Assembly (NCBI RefSeq): GCF_001905125.1
Contig: NZ_LWLE01000012.1
Coordinates: 314,759 to 378,758 of the forward strand
DNA from: Streptomyces sp. TSRI0281
GTDB taxonomy: Bacteria > Actinomycetota > Actinomycetes > Streptomycetales > Streptomycetaceae
Direction: 5' to 3'
DNA: 64,000 nucleotides
Below are positions 50,219-58,942 of the stretch, piece by piece. The notes beneath the pieces were generated by a model. That model did no database searches. It was not told where the DNA came from and saw nothing but the letters and a program-made list of their open reading frames with translations. Every line of letters starts with the position of its first letter. Position 1 is the first letter of the stretch. A program made the translations under genes and the position numbers.

Positions 50219-51003
50219 GACGCCTCCTCGGCGGTCGCAAGGGTGGGTACGCAGGAGATGAGGGTGCGCGTCGTCGGGTGTGCGGGCCGCTCCAGGACCT
50301 CGGCGGTGGGACCGCACTCGACCAGGCGTCCGCCGTCCAGCACGGCGACCTGGTCGGACAGATGGCGCACGACCGCGAGGTCGTGGGAGATGAACAGCAT
50401 GGAGAACCCCAGTTCGCGCTGGAGCCGCCGCAGCAGATTGAGCACCGCGCCCTGGACGGAGACGTCCAGCGCCGAGGTGATCTCGTCCGCGATCAGCACG
50501 GCGGGCCGGGCGGCCAGGGCGCGGGCCAGGGCGACGCGTTGGCGCTGTCCGCCGGAGAGCGCGTCCGGCGTCAGTGCCGCCCGCCCGGGGTCGATGCCGA
50601 CGAGTTCGAGGCAGCGCGCCACCTCCGCGTCCCGGGCGGCGCGCCGCTCGCGGGCCGTCGGCCGGCGGGACGGCTCCCCGTCGGTACGGACCCGGCGGGG
50701 CAGCGCCTCTGCGACCGCGGCACCGATGCTCATGCGCGGGTCGAGCGAGGCGTACGGATTCTGGAACACCAGCTGCACCGGGCTGCGACCGCGCCGTACG
50801 CCGACCTCGCGCCCCGCCACCCGTACGCGGCCCGCCGCCAGCGGCGCCAGCCCCACCACGGCCTTGCCGAGGGTCGACTTGCCCGACCCCGAACCGCCGA
50901 CCAGGCCCGTCACCGTCCCGTCCGGCACCAGCAGATCCACGTTCTCCACCGCGGTGAAGCGGCCGTATCGCACGGTGATCCCGCACAGTTCCAGGGAGCT
51001 CAT
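50215..51003 (-). CDS. Peptide ABC transporter ATPase (DppF-like)
   Basis: 262 residues. Walker A GGSGSGKST, the QLVFQNPYASLDPRMSI segment typical of oligopeptide importers, signature LSGGQRQR, Walker B LIADEITSALD and SHDLAVV are all present. It pairs with the ATPase half of the fused protein encoded just upstream. Coupled by ATGA on both sides. The C-terminal oligopeptide-transporter extension is short compared with typical DppF. Confidence 0.9.
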   Translation of the reverse strand: MSSLELCGITVRYGRFTAVENVDLLVPDGTVTGLVGGSGSGKSTLGKAVVGLAPLAAGRVRVAGREVGVRRGRSPVQLVFQNPYASLDPRMSIGAAVAEALPRRVRTDGEPSRRPTARERRAARDAEVARCLELVGIDPGRAALTPDALSGGQRQRVALARALAARPAVLIADEITSALDVSVQGAVLNLLRRLQRELGFSMLFISHDLAVVRHLSDQVAVLDGGRLVECGPTAEVLERPAHPTTRTLISCVPTLATAEEAS

Positions 51004-52919
51004 GAGGTGGCCTCCGTTGCCTGTGACGCGGTTCCGACGGGGTCGCCGCCCGCCGCCCCGCCCTCCGGGTACCAGCAGGCGACCTCCCGGCCCGCCCCGA
51101 AGCCGGCCAGCACGGGCGCGGCTGTGTGACAGCGTTCCCGGGCCCGTTCGCAGCGGGGGGCGAAGGAGCATCCGCCGCTGTCCTCGCCCGGCTCCGGCGG
51201 ACGGCCCGGGATGGTCACCAGCTCCGTACCGGGGGGCGTGGTCATCGTCGGGACCGCGCCGATCAGCGCCCGTGTGTAGGGGTGCGCGGCGCCGTGCAGC
51301 AGCTCCGTGACCGGGAGGCTCTCGACGATCAGGCCGCCGTACATCACCAGCACCCGTTCGCAGACCTGGGCCACGACGGCGAGGTCGTGGGAGATCAGCA
51401 GCAACGCCGCGCCGGAGTCCTCACGCACCTCGGCCAGCAGGTCGAGCACCTGCTTCTGGACCGCCACATCCAGCGCCGTGGTCGGCTCGTCGGCGATGAT
51501 CAGCTTCGGATTCCCCATCAGCCCCATCGCGATGACGGCCCGTTGACGCATCCCGCCGGAGTACTCGTGCGGCCGCTGCCGGGCCCGGCGTTCCGGCGAC
51601 GGGATACGGACGGCGCCGAGCCGGTCGACGGCGCGCGCCGCGGCCTGCGCACGGGTGTGGCCGAGGTGCACCTCCGCCACCTCGGCGAGCTGGCGGCCCA
51701 CGCGCAGGGCGGGGTTGAGCGAGGCCATCGGGTCCTGGAAGACCATGGCCAGGGCGGTGCCCAGCCGGGGGTCCGCCCGCAGATCGTGCCCGTCGAAGCG
51801 GAGGGTACGCGCGGAGACCTGCCCCGGGTGCGGAACCAGGTCCGCCAGTGCCAGCGCGGTGAGGCTCTTGCCGGAACCGGACTCGCCGACCAGCCCGACG
51901 GCCTCGCCCGCGCCGATGTCCAGCGAGATGCCGCGTACGGCCTGCCGCCCGCCGGGAAAGGTCACCCGTAGATCGTGCGCCCGGACCACCGGCCCGTCGT
52001 CGGCGCCGGCCGCCGTGTCCCGCACCATCTTCTCCGGCCGCCGCGGCGCCGACGTCCCCCGCGCCTGTGGTGCCCGTCGGCCGCCCGCCTGGGCGAGCAC
52101 CTCACCGACCAGCCCGAACATCAGCCCCGTCAGCACCACGGCCGCACCGGGCGCCAGGGCCGCCACCGGGTTCACATAGACCCGGTTCAGCTGCTCGTTG
52201 AGCAGCCGCCCCCAGTCGTAGTCCGGGGGCTGCACACCGAGCCCGAGGAAGGAGAGCCCCGAGAAGGCGACCAGGATGCCCCCCGCCGCCTGGGTGGCGA
52301 ACAGCACCGACGGCTCGGCGATGTTGGGCAGCAGATGACGGACCACCAGCCGGAACCTGCCCACGCCGAGGATCCGTGCCGCCGCGACGTAGTCCGCCCC
52401 CGCGACCGAAGCCGTGAGGTTCTGCACCAGCCGTGCCATCGGCGGGACCATGGCGAGCCCCACCGCGAACACCGCCCCGGTGCTGCCGACGCCGAAGATC
52501 GTGGCCAGAAAGAGGAGGAACAGCAGTCCGGGGAAGGCCACCAGCACGCCCACCACGGCGGTGATCAGCCGCCCGGCGCGCCGCCCGAGTACCGCGGGTG
52601 CGACACCGAGCAGCAGCCCGCCACCGACCCCGATCGCGGTGGCCAGCAGAGTGAGGCGAAGGGTCAGCCGGGTCGCCACCACCACCCGGGCGGCGATGTC
52701 GCGGCCCAGTTGGTCGGTGCCGAGCAGATGCGCGGCACTGCTGCCCTCGTTGATCGCGTCCGTGTCCACCCGTGCCGCCTGGGTGCCGAGCAGGGCGGGG
52801 CCGAACACGGCCACCAGCGCCACCACCAGGCAGGCGATGAGGGCGGTGACGCCGATCGGCGTCCTGAGGGTGCGCCCCAGCCGGTGCCGTAGCGCGGTGT
52901 CGTGATTCCTATGAGACAT
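51000..52919 (-). CDS. Fused peptide ABC transporter permease-ATPase (DppC-DppD fusion)
   Basis: 639 residues. Residues 1-~285 are a DppC permease (LLGTDQLGRDIAARVVVATR, about six helices, VAAARILGVGRFRLVVRHLL as EAA loop). A ~25-residue linker leads to a full DppD ATPase (~310-639): GESGSGKS, QDPMASLNPALRVG, YSGGMRQR, IADEPTTALD, SHDLAVVAQ, and the CSFAPRCERARERC iron-sulfur-like extension. Such one-chain fusions occur in many actinobacteria and fix a 1:1 permease-ATPase ratio. ATG at 52919 is 2 bases after the DppB stop. Confidence 0.92.
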   Translation of the reverse strand: MSHRNHDTALRHRLGRTLRTPIGVTALIACLVVALVAVFGPALLGTQAARVDTDAINEGSSAAHLLGTDQLGRDIAARVVVATRLTLRLTLLATAIGVGGGLLLGVAPAVLGRRAGRLITAVVGVLVAFPGLLFLLFLATIFGVGSTGAVFAVGLAMVPPMARLVQNLTASVAGADYVAAARILGVGRFRLVVRHLLPNIAEPSVLFATQAAGGILVAFSGLSFLGLGVQPPDYDWGRLLNEQLNRVYVNPVAALAPGAAVVLTGLMFGLVGEVLAQAGGRRAPQARGTSAPRRPEKMVRDTAAGADDGPVVRAHDLRVTFPGGRQAVRGISLDIGAGEAVGLVGESGSGKSLTALALADLVPHPGQVSARTLRFDGHDLRADPRLGTALAMVFQDPMASLNPALRVGRQLAEVAEVHLGHTRAQAAARAVDRLGAVRIPSPERRARQRPHEYSGGMRQRAVIAMGLMGNPKLIIADEPTTALDVAVQKQVLDLLAEVREDSGAALLLISHDLAVVAQVCERVLVMYGGLIVESLPVTELLHGAAHPYTRALIGAVPTMTTPPGTELVTIPGRPPEPGEDSGGCSFAPRCERARERCHTAAPVLAGFGAGREVACWYPEGGAAGGDPVGTASQATEATS

Positions 52920-52921
52920 CG

Positions 52922-53944
52922 TCAGCTCCCGCGAACGGTGGACCGGGGGTCGGCGACGGCCACGGCCACGTCGACGGCGAAGGTGATCAGCAGCGCGGCC
53001 GCCCCGTAGACCAGCACGACGCCCTGGACCAGGGGGTAGTCCTTCTCGGTGATGGCCTGCACGATCGTGGTGCCGAGACCGGGCCAGGCGAAGACGTTCT
53101 CGATCAGTACGGTGCCGGCGAGCAGCGAACTGAACAGCAGGCCGCCCAGAGTGAGCGAGGAGGTCAGCAGATTGGGCAGCGCGTGCCGCAGATAGCGCAG
53201 CCGGGCGGGCAGCCGTTTGGCCTGGGCGGTGCGCATGTAGTCCTCTCCGAGCACCCGCAGTGTCTCCACCCGGACGATGCGCGACAGCGTCGCCGCCGGG
53301 ACGAGTGTGAGGGCCAGTACCGGCAGTACGTAGGAGGCCGGGCCGGCCTGCGAGGCCACCGGGAGGACCGGCCAGGCCACGGCGAACGCGGCCACCAGAC
53401 CGACCGCCAGCAGGAATTCGGGCACAGCGCCCAGAAATCCGGTGACCCCGGTGAAGGCGAGTTCACCGCGCCGCCTGCGGCCGTCCCGGGTCAGGACCGC
53501 GGCCGTCATCCCGACCGGGATCGCGAGCAGCAGGATCAGCACGAACGCGGGGACGGCGATCTGCAGGGTCGCCGGAAGCCTGCTGGAGATGATCTCGGAC
53601 ACGGGCAGCTGGGCACCGATCGAGTCCCCGAGGCTGCCCTGGAACAGCCTGCCGACGAAGTCGCCGTACTGCTGCGGCAGCGGCTGGTCCAGTCCGAGCG
53701 ACTGCCTGCGGGCATCGACCAGGGCCGGATCGGCGGTGGGGCCGAGCGCCGCCCGCACCGGGTCCCCGGGAATCAGATGGATCATCGCGAAAGCGGCCGT
53801 GACCAGCGCGGCAAGAGACACGACCAGCCGCCAGGTGCGGCGCAGGGCGAATCCGAACCAGGGGCTGCGGGCCCGCTCGCGCAGGGATCGCGGCGTGCCG
53901 AGGGTGCGCAGTCGGCGCAGGGAGCGCGCGGGGAGCGTGGCCAT
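52922..53944 (-). CDS. Peptide ABC transporter permease (DppB-like)
   Basis: 340 residues with about six membrane helices. LGLDQPLPQQYGDFVGRLFQ and SLGDSIGAQLPVSEIISSRL form the periplasmic lead-in, the EAA-type loop lies in the LGEDYMRTAQAKRLPARLRY region, and AGTVLIENVFAWPGLGTTIV closes the domain. These are DppB/OppB hallmarks. The first ~30 residues are basic (ARSLRRLRTLG). The ATG at 53944 shares its A with the preceding stop (TGATG). It forms the pore with the permease half of the downstream fusion. Confidence 0.9.
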   Translation of the reverse strand: MATLPARSLRRLRTLGTPRSLRERARSPWFGFALRRTWRLVVSLAALVTAAFAMIHLIPGDPVRAALGPTADPALVDARRQSLGLDQPLPQQYGDFVGRLFQGSLGDSIGAQLPVSEIISSRLPATLQIAVPAFVLILLLAIPVGMTAAVLTRDGRRRRGELAFTGVTGFLGAVPEFLLAVGLVAAFAVAWPVLPVASQAGPASYVLPVLALTLVPAATLSRIVRVETLRVLGEDYMRTAQAKRLPARLRYLRHALPNLLTSSLTLGGLLFSSLLAGTVLIENVFAWPGLGTTIVQAITEKDYPLVQGVVLVYGAAALLITFAVDVAVAVADPRSTVRGS

Positions 53945-55551
53945 CAGCTCGCGCTCCGGCGCAGGGTGGTGGGGATGATGCCGCTGCCGTCCACCTGGAA
54001 GGTGACGCCCTTCGCGTAGTGCCGGATCGGCCTGCTGACGATCGGCACGATGTCGACCCGCTTGACCAGGGCGGCACCCGCCTCTTCCCACAGGGCACAG
54101 CCCGACGTGCCGGGCATGGCGGAGGCACGTGCGGCGAGCCGGTGGTAGTCGGGGTTGGCGACGGCCCCGAAGTTGTTGCCCTTCGGCGGTGGCGGTCCGT
54201 CGTAGAACTGGGTCAGCTGGTCCGGGAGGGTCACCCCGATGGGAGCCCAGGCCACGTCCCAGTCGCCGCCCGTCAGGGTGCCCGCGATGCTTGCCCCGCT
54301 CACGGGGTCGGCCGATGCCTTCACCCCGAAAGAGGTCCACTTCTGGACGGCCAGTTCGACCGCCGACGCGACCTGCGCGCCCTGGTTGGTCGCGTAACTG
54401 AACCCGACGGTCAGCGGCTTGCCGTCCTTCGTCCAGGTGCCGCCGCTCTTGGACCAGCCCGCCGCGGTGAGGGCGGCGGCGGCCCGCTCGGGGTCGTGGG
54501 CGGGGAGATTCCCGGTCACCGGGTCGCCGGTGCAGGGGGTGGGCGCGATCTCCCCGATGCTGGTGGGGGGTGTGCCTTTGCCGCCCGTGGCGACGTTCCT
54601 GAGATCCTTGAGATCCAGTACGGAGATCAGGGCGCGGCGCACCGCGAGGTCGGCGGACGGACGCCCGGCGGCCTGGTTGAACATGAGCTGGCCGGACAGC
54701 GCGTCGATGCTCCGGTTCTTCACCTCGGCCGCGTCCAGCCGTTGCTGGTCGCCGCCGTTGATCTGGGCGACGTCGATCTGCCCGGCCATCAGGAGGTTGG
54801 CCGCGGTCGACTCGTTGGCGACGACCTTGAACACCACTGTGCGGGGAAGGTCCGCCCCGGTGGCGCCGCGGGGCCCCCAGGTGTATTCGTCCCGCCGGGC
54901 GTACGTGTAGTGGTCGCCCGGAACCGCTTCGGTCAGCCGGTACGGGCCGCTCGCCCCGGTGGACTTGGCCAGCGCGGCCGGGGCCGCCAGGCTCTCCTCG
55001 CAGAGCAGCGGCAGCAGCCGGGCCATGTGCGCGATGAACGGTGCGGGGCGTGTCGTGGTGACGGTGACCGTGCGCGTCGCCTCGTCGGCCTTCGCGACGG
55101 CGGTGACGGGTACGGAGAACCCGAGCATCGGCGACTGGTTCGCCGGGTCGGCGATGTGGTTGTACTCGGCGGCCACATCCGTTGCGGTGAGCGCCGAGCC
55201 GTCCTCGCAGCTCACCCCGGAGCGGATGGTGAACCGGGCCGAAGTGGAGGTGACCGTCCACTTCTCGGCCACCCCGGGAATCAGCGCACCGTCGGCCGCG
55301 ATGTGCACGAGCGTGTCGTAGGCGAAGGAGTTCATCGCCAGCGCCGTGCTGGCCAGCGCCGTCGTGGGGCTGAGACTGCCCGGATCGGCGGCGATGGCGA
55401 CCACCACCCTCGACCCGCCGCTGCCCCCGGCCGCGCCGCTCCCGCACGCGGCAGCTGTGGCGACGAGACCGAACGCCGCCGCCACAGCGGTCACGGGACG
55501 CACCCCGCGCTTCGGTGTACGTCGCGTCCCCTTGCCTGCGGAACTGGGCAT
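53944..55551 (-). CDS. Peptide-binding lipoprotein (family 5 solute-binding protein)
   Basis: 535 residues. A long basic N-terminus and a lipoprotein signal with lipobox TAAAC near residue 36 are followed by a mature family 5 domain (early PGSLSPTTALASTALAMNSF, then FTIRSGVSCEDGSALTATDV). It should capture oligopeptides or dipeptides outside the membrane. It is the first gene of the eleven-gene leftward operon. ATG at 55551 is preceded by GGAGGTG at good spacing; the open frame upstream is not supported. Ligand specificity is not visible, though the operon suggests peptides with D-residues. Confidence 0.87.
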   Translation of the reverse strand: MPSSAGKGTRRTPKRGVRPVTAVAAAFGLVATAAACGSGAAGGSGGSRVVVAIAADPGSLSPTTALASTALAMNSFAYDTLVHIAADGALIPGVAEKWTVTSTSARFTIRSGVSCEDGSALTATDVAAEYNHIADPANQSPMLGFSVPVTAVAKADEATRTVTVTTTRPAPFIAHMARLLPLLCEESLAAPAALAKSTGASGPYRLTEAVPGDHYTYARRDEYTWGPRGATGADLPRTVVFKVVANESTAANLLMAGQIDVAQINGGDQQRLDAAEVKNRSIDALSGQLMFNQAAGRPSADLAVRRALISVLDLKDLRNVATGGKGTPPTSIGEIAPTPCTGDPVTGNLPAHDPERAAAALTAAGWSKSGGTWTKDGKPLTVGFSYATNQGAQVASAVELAVQKWTSFGVKASADPVSGASIAGTLTGGDWDVAWAPIGVTLPDQLTQFYDGPPPPKGNNFGAVANPDYHRLAARASAMPGTSGCALWEEAGAALVKRVDIVPIVSRPIRHYAKGVTFQVDGSGIIPTTLRRSAS

Positions 55552-55796
55552 GGTCACCTCCGAAGGAGCGGCAGGCCGCCGCCGAGTGAGGGGAACATTA
55601 GGCAGCGACGGACCGGTCCCGATTGGTGGCGGCGGACGAAAAACCGCCCCGTCGACGGTGCGCCGCACCGAAGACGCGGTCCCTTGCCGCCCAGACCGTG
55701 TCCGGTTCCGTAGACGCCCTGTTTCCCCCGCGCGCCCCGTGCTGGAGGCTGTGGCGACCACGGGCGCGGGCCCGGGTACCGAGGGGAGCGCGAGCG

Positions 55797-56663
55797 ATGG
55801 CCGATGCACGAGGAGAGGGCGCCGAGGCGCCCGTCCAGCGGACGATGACCCCGTTCGACGACATCTACGACCGGGCCGATCCCCGGGCCTTCTTCCGCGA
55901 ACTGGGGGCGTTCGGCTACCGGACACCGCAGCACGCCCGGCCCGTCTTCCGGCGCCTGGCCGCACTCCGGCTGAGCGGCACGGGCGACGCGGTGCTGGAC
56001 CTGTGCTGCTCGTACGGGATCAACGCCGCTCTGCTCAACCACGACGTGACGCTGGAGGGCCTGCAGGCCCACTACACGGCTCCGCGGACGGTGGCCATGA
56101 CCACCCAGGAGCTGATCGCGCACGACCGGGCGTTCTTCCGGGCCCGCCGCCGACGGGACGCCGTTGCGGTGATCGGCCTCGACATCGCCCCCCGCGCCAT
56201 CGCCTACGCGCGAGCGGTCGGCCTGCTCGACGACGGGTTCGCCGAGAATCTGGAGACCTCCCCGCCTTCCCCGGCCCTGCTGGACGCGGCACGGAGCGTC
56301 CGCCTCATCACCATCACCGGCGGCGCCAGCTTCCTGTCCGGGGCAACCTTCCAGCCGATCCTGGACAACGCCGGCCCGCCACCGTGGGTCGCCGCGTTCG
56401 TGCTGCGCACCGGCTCCTACGCGCCGATCGCCGAGCACCTCGCCCGCCATGGCCTGACCACGGAGAAGTACGCCGGGGCCACCTTCGTCCAGCGCCGCTT
56501 CACCAGCGCGGCCGAGCAGCGGTACGCCGTCGACGCGGTGGCCGCGACAGGGGAGGATCCGGACGGCAAGGAGACGGCGGGCCACTTCCACACCGCACTG
56601 CACCTGTCGCGCCCCCGTGCCGACATCGACACGTACCCGCTCGGCGACCTGGTCGCCCAATGA
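55797..56663 (+). CDS. SAM-dependent methyltransferase-like protein
   Basis: 288 residues. DAVLDLCCSYGINAALLNHD (~61-80) resembles the glycine-rich SAM motif I, but with CCSYG instead of GxGxG. A TPFDDIYDRADPRAFFRELG start and ITITGGASFLSGATFQPILD near the centre give it a methyltransferase-like pattern of a small uncharacterised group. Start ATG 55797 has GAGGGGAG eight bases ahead; an upstream in-frame GTG seems to lie in a promoter. Divergent from the peptide operon, with a 245-base gap. Target unknown; it could be inactive as an enzyme given the altered motif. Confidence 0.65.
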   Translation: MADARGEGAEAPVQRTMTPFDDIYDRADPRAFFRELGAFGYRTPQHARPVFRRLAALRLSGTGDAVLDLCCSYGINAALLNHDVTLEGLQAHYTAPRTVAMTTQELIAHDRAFFRARRRRDAVAVIGLDIAPRAIAYARAVGLLDDGFAENLETSPPSPALLDAARSVRLITITGGASFLSGATFQPILDNAGPPPWVAAFVLRTGSYAPIAEHLARHGLTTEKYAGATFVQRRFTSAAEQRYAVDAVAATGEDPDGKETAGHFHTALHLSRPRADIDTYPLGDLVAQ

Positions 56664-56703
56664 TCGATTCGCGGGGCGCGATGCCCCGTCCTAGGGTCGA
56701 TGT

Positions 56704-56721
56704 GTGAACGCGACCGTTCAC
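56704..56721. promoter_or_regulatory. TetR-type inverted repeat ahead of the MFS exporter
   Basis: GTGAACG-CGAC-CGTTCAC has 7-base arms, 61 bases upstream of the exporter ATG. A second inverted repeat, GAGTCG-TTTC-CGACTC, follows at 56726-56741. Drug exporters of this class are usually repressed by TetR proteins binding such repeats. Confidence 0.6.
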
Positions 56722-56782
56722 CCGTGAGTCGTTTCCGACTCGGGACCGAACCGCGAGTGACCCTCACGACGCAACCAATCCC

Positions 56783-58381
56783 ATGACGGGCTCCCACGCG
56801 ACACCCGCGCACACTGCCCAGGCCCCGGAGCGGGGCCGAGGCGGTGGGATGGCGCTACTCGTCATCGCCTCGTGCCAGTTGATGGTGGTCCTCGACATCA
56901 CCATCGTGAACATCGCGCTGCCGCACATCCAGACGTCACTGGGTTTCTCGACCGAATCCCTGTCCTGGGTGGTCAACGCGTACACGCTGACCTTCGGCGG
57001 GCTCCTCCTGCTCGGCGGGCGGCTGGGAGACATCCTCGGCCGTCGCCGGGTCTTCGTCTTCGGCGTCCTGCTCTTCGTCTTCGCCTCGCTGCTGGGCGGT
57101 CTCTCGCAGGAATCCTGGCAACTGCTCGCGGCCCGCTCGCTGCAAGGTGTCGGTGGCGCCATCGCTTCGCCGACAGCCCTGTCGCTGATCACCACGACAT
57201 TCCGGGAGGGCCCCGAACGGAACAAGGCGTTCGGGGTGTTCGCCGCCGTCTCGGCAGGTGGCAGCGCGATCGGACTGCTCGCGGGCGGGGTGCTGGTGGA
57301 GTGGCTCGACTGGCGCTGGGTCTTCTTCGTCAACGTGCCCATCGGCCTGCTGATCGCGCTCGCCACCCGCCGCTACATCCGCGAGTCCGAACGCCACCCG
57401 GGCCATTTCGACATCGTCGGCGCGTTCACCTCCACGCTGGGCATGGTCATGCTCGTCTACGGATTCATCCGTGCCTCCGAGGACGGCTGGAGCGACCGGG
57501 TGACCCTGCTGTCCTTCGGCGCGGCGCTCGTGCTCCTCGCCGTGTTCATCGCCATCGAGCGACGCTCGAAGCAGCCCATCACCCCGCTGTGGATGTTCCG
57601 CGACCGCAATCGCGCGGGCTCCTACGGGATGATGCTGTGCCTGTCCGCCGCGCTGTTCGGGATGTTCTTCTTCCTGACCCTGTTCGTGCAGAACATCCTG
57701 GGCTTCAGCCCCCTGCTGGCCGGTCTCGCCTTTCTGCCGGTGAGCGTGATCGTCGCGGTGGGCGCGGGAATCACCTCGCAACTGCTGCCGAGATGGGGCC
57801 CCAAACCCTTCATGGTGACGGGGGCGGTCCTGGCCGCGGTGGGGCTGGGCTGGCTGACGATGACCGATGTGAACAGCTCGTACCTGGGGAGCATCCTCGG
57901 CCCCGTGCTGGTCTTCGGCCTCGGCATGGGCATGCAGTTCGTGTCGCTGACGCTGATGGCGGTGTCGGGTGTGGCGCCCCAGGAGGCGGGCGCGGCGTCC
58001 GGGGTCCTCAACGCCAGCCAGCAGGTGGGCGGGTCGCTCGGTCTGTCCATTCTGGTCACGGTCTTCGGCACGGCCAGCCGCAACTCGGCGGCCGAGCAGA
58101 TCCCCCGGTTCCTGAAGGAAGGGACCCCGGCCCAGCTGCTGGAGTTCCGCAGGACCGGGCAGCTCCCGGGGCACTGGGGTGACGAGGTGCTGGCCTCGGG
58201 CGTCTCCAGCGCGTTCATCGTCGCCGCGATCATGGCCGTGGTGGCCGCTCTGGTCGCGCTCGTGGTCATCCAGGTGCGCCCCGGGGACCTGGAGCGTCTC
58301 CAGGGCGGCGCCGCACCGCCGACGACTCCCCAGGACACCCCCGGGAGCCGCACTCCCGCCCCCGGCGCACCGCCTGACTGA
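56783..58381 (+). CDS. MFS drug exporter, DHA2 (EmrB/QacA) family
   Basis: 532 residues with 14 predicted membrane helices. VVLDITIVNIALPHIQTSLG near the start is DHA2 motif D1, GRLGDILGRRRVF is motif A, and RSLQGVGGAIASPTALSLIT is motif B/C. A Pro/Thr-rich cytoplasmic tail ends the protein. It should export hydrophobic drugs by proton antiport. No regulator gene is adjacent, but two inverted repeats precede it. The ATG at 56783 follows a 119-base intergenic region; an internal start near residue 23 (MALLVIAS) would also give a full transporter. Confidence 0.9.
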   Translation: MTGSHATPAHTAQAPERGRGGGMALLVIASCQLMVVLDITIVNIALPHIQTSLGFSTESLSWVVNAYTLTFGGLLLLGGRLGDILGRRRVFVFGVLLFVFASLLGGLSQESWQLLAARSLQGVGGAIASPTALSLITTTFREGPERNKAFGVFAAVSAGGSAIGLLAGGVLVEWLDWRWVFFVNVPIGLLIALATRRYIRESERHPGHFDIVGAFTSTLGMVMLVYGFIRASEDGWSDRVTLLSFGAALVLLAVFIAIERRSKQPITPLWMFRDRNRAGSYGMMLCLSAALFGMFFFLTLFVQNILGFSPLLAGLAFLPVSVIVAVGAGITSQLLPRWGPKPFMVTGAVLAAVGLGWLTMTDVNSSYLGSILGPVLVFGLGMGMQFVSLTLMAVSGVAPQEAGAASGVLNASQQVGGSLGLSILVTVFGTASRNSAAEQIPRFLKEGTPAQLLEFRRTGQLPGHWGDEVLASGVSSAFIVAAIMAVVAALVALVVIQVRPGDLERLQGGAAPPTTPQDTPGSRTPAPGAPPD

Positions 58382-58529
58382 CCCGCGATCCACGGCGGGC
58401 GTACCCGGTACCGATCGGTAACCGTGCGCACCAGGTGGATGGCAGGTGACGGCAAATTAGCGTTGCTCTCTGGTGAGCGCCCCTCTCGCCGTGTAGCGTC
58501 ATCGGCAGATGTCGTGGTTCGCAGCACCT

Positions 58530-58548
58530 GCCCGCGCCTGGCGCGGGC
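58530..58548 (+). promoter_or_regulatory. Hairpin in the cold-shock gene leader
   Basis: GCCCGCGC at 58530-58537 pairs with GCGCGGGC at 58541-58548 around CTG, followed by GTTTTGC. It resembles a factor-independent terminator or a temperature-labile structure and lies 86 bases upstream of the csp start codon, in a gap of about 250 bases. Confidence 0.55.
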
Positions 58549-58633
58549 GTTTTGCTGTGCAGTGCCTGAGGACCAGGGCGATCACCTCCGGATTCGCGCG
58601 GTGCGGATCCGATATCGACTGAGAGGCACCGGC

Positions 58634-58837
58634 ATGGCAAGCGGAACCGTCAAGTGGTTCAACTCGGAAAAGGGCTTCGGCTTCATCGCGCAGGACGGTG
58701 GCGGCCCGGACGTCTTCGCGCACTACTCCAACATCAACTCCACCGGCTTCCGTGAGCTCCAGGAAGGCCAGGCTGTGACCTTCGACATCACGCAGGGCCA
58801 GAAGGGCCCGCAGGCGGAGAACATCACCGCGGCCTGA
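58634..58837 (+). CDS. Cold-shock domain protein (CspA-like)
   Basis: 67 residues, one cold-shock domain. RNP1 reads KGFGFIAQ and RNP2 VFAHYS; the TVKWFNSEKGFGF start is canonical. It binds single-stranded RNA and DNA and acts as an RNA chaperone. The gap of about 250 bases before it and the hairpin at 58530-58548 suggest leader-based control. The longer open frame upstream has no family similarity. It ends at a 19-bp-stem terminator. Streptomyces usually carry several csp copies, so I give no number. Confidence 0.92.
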   Translation: MASGTVKWFNSEKGFGFIAQDGGGPDVFAHYSNINSTGFRELQEGQAVTFDITQGQKGPQAENITAA

Positions 58838-58851
58838 CCCGGTCCGCACAG

Positions 58852-58892
58852 CACATCAGCCCCCCGGACGACACGTCCGGGGGGCTGATGTG
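58852..58892. terminator. Bidirectional terminator, 19-bp perfect stem
   Basis: The arms at 58852-58870 and 58874-58892 are exact reverse complements with an ACA loop. It lies between the cold-shock gene and the convergent DUF5997 gene. Confidence 0.88.
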
Positions 58893-58942
58893 TGAAGGGC
58901 GTCGATCGTGGCCGCCGGTGAACTCGGCGGCCACGCGGGAGG

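Noticed and set aside
41184..55965. Very long open frames on both strands across this operon, some over 900 codons
   Set aside because: They lie antisense or frame-shifted over genes with clear domains, and their translations are repetitive Arg/Pro/Gly or Ala/Arg text. High GC suppresses stop codons. Only the frames with recognisable domains were kept.
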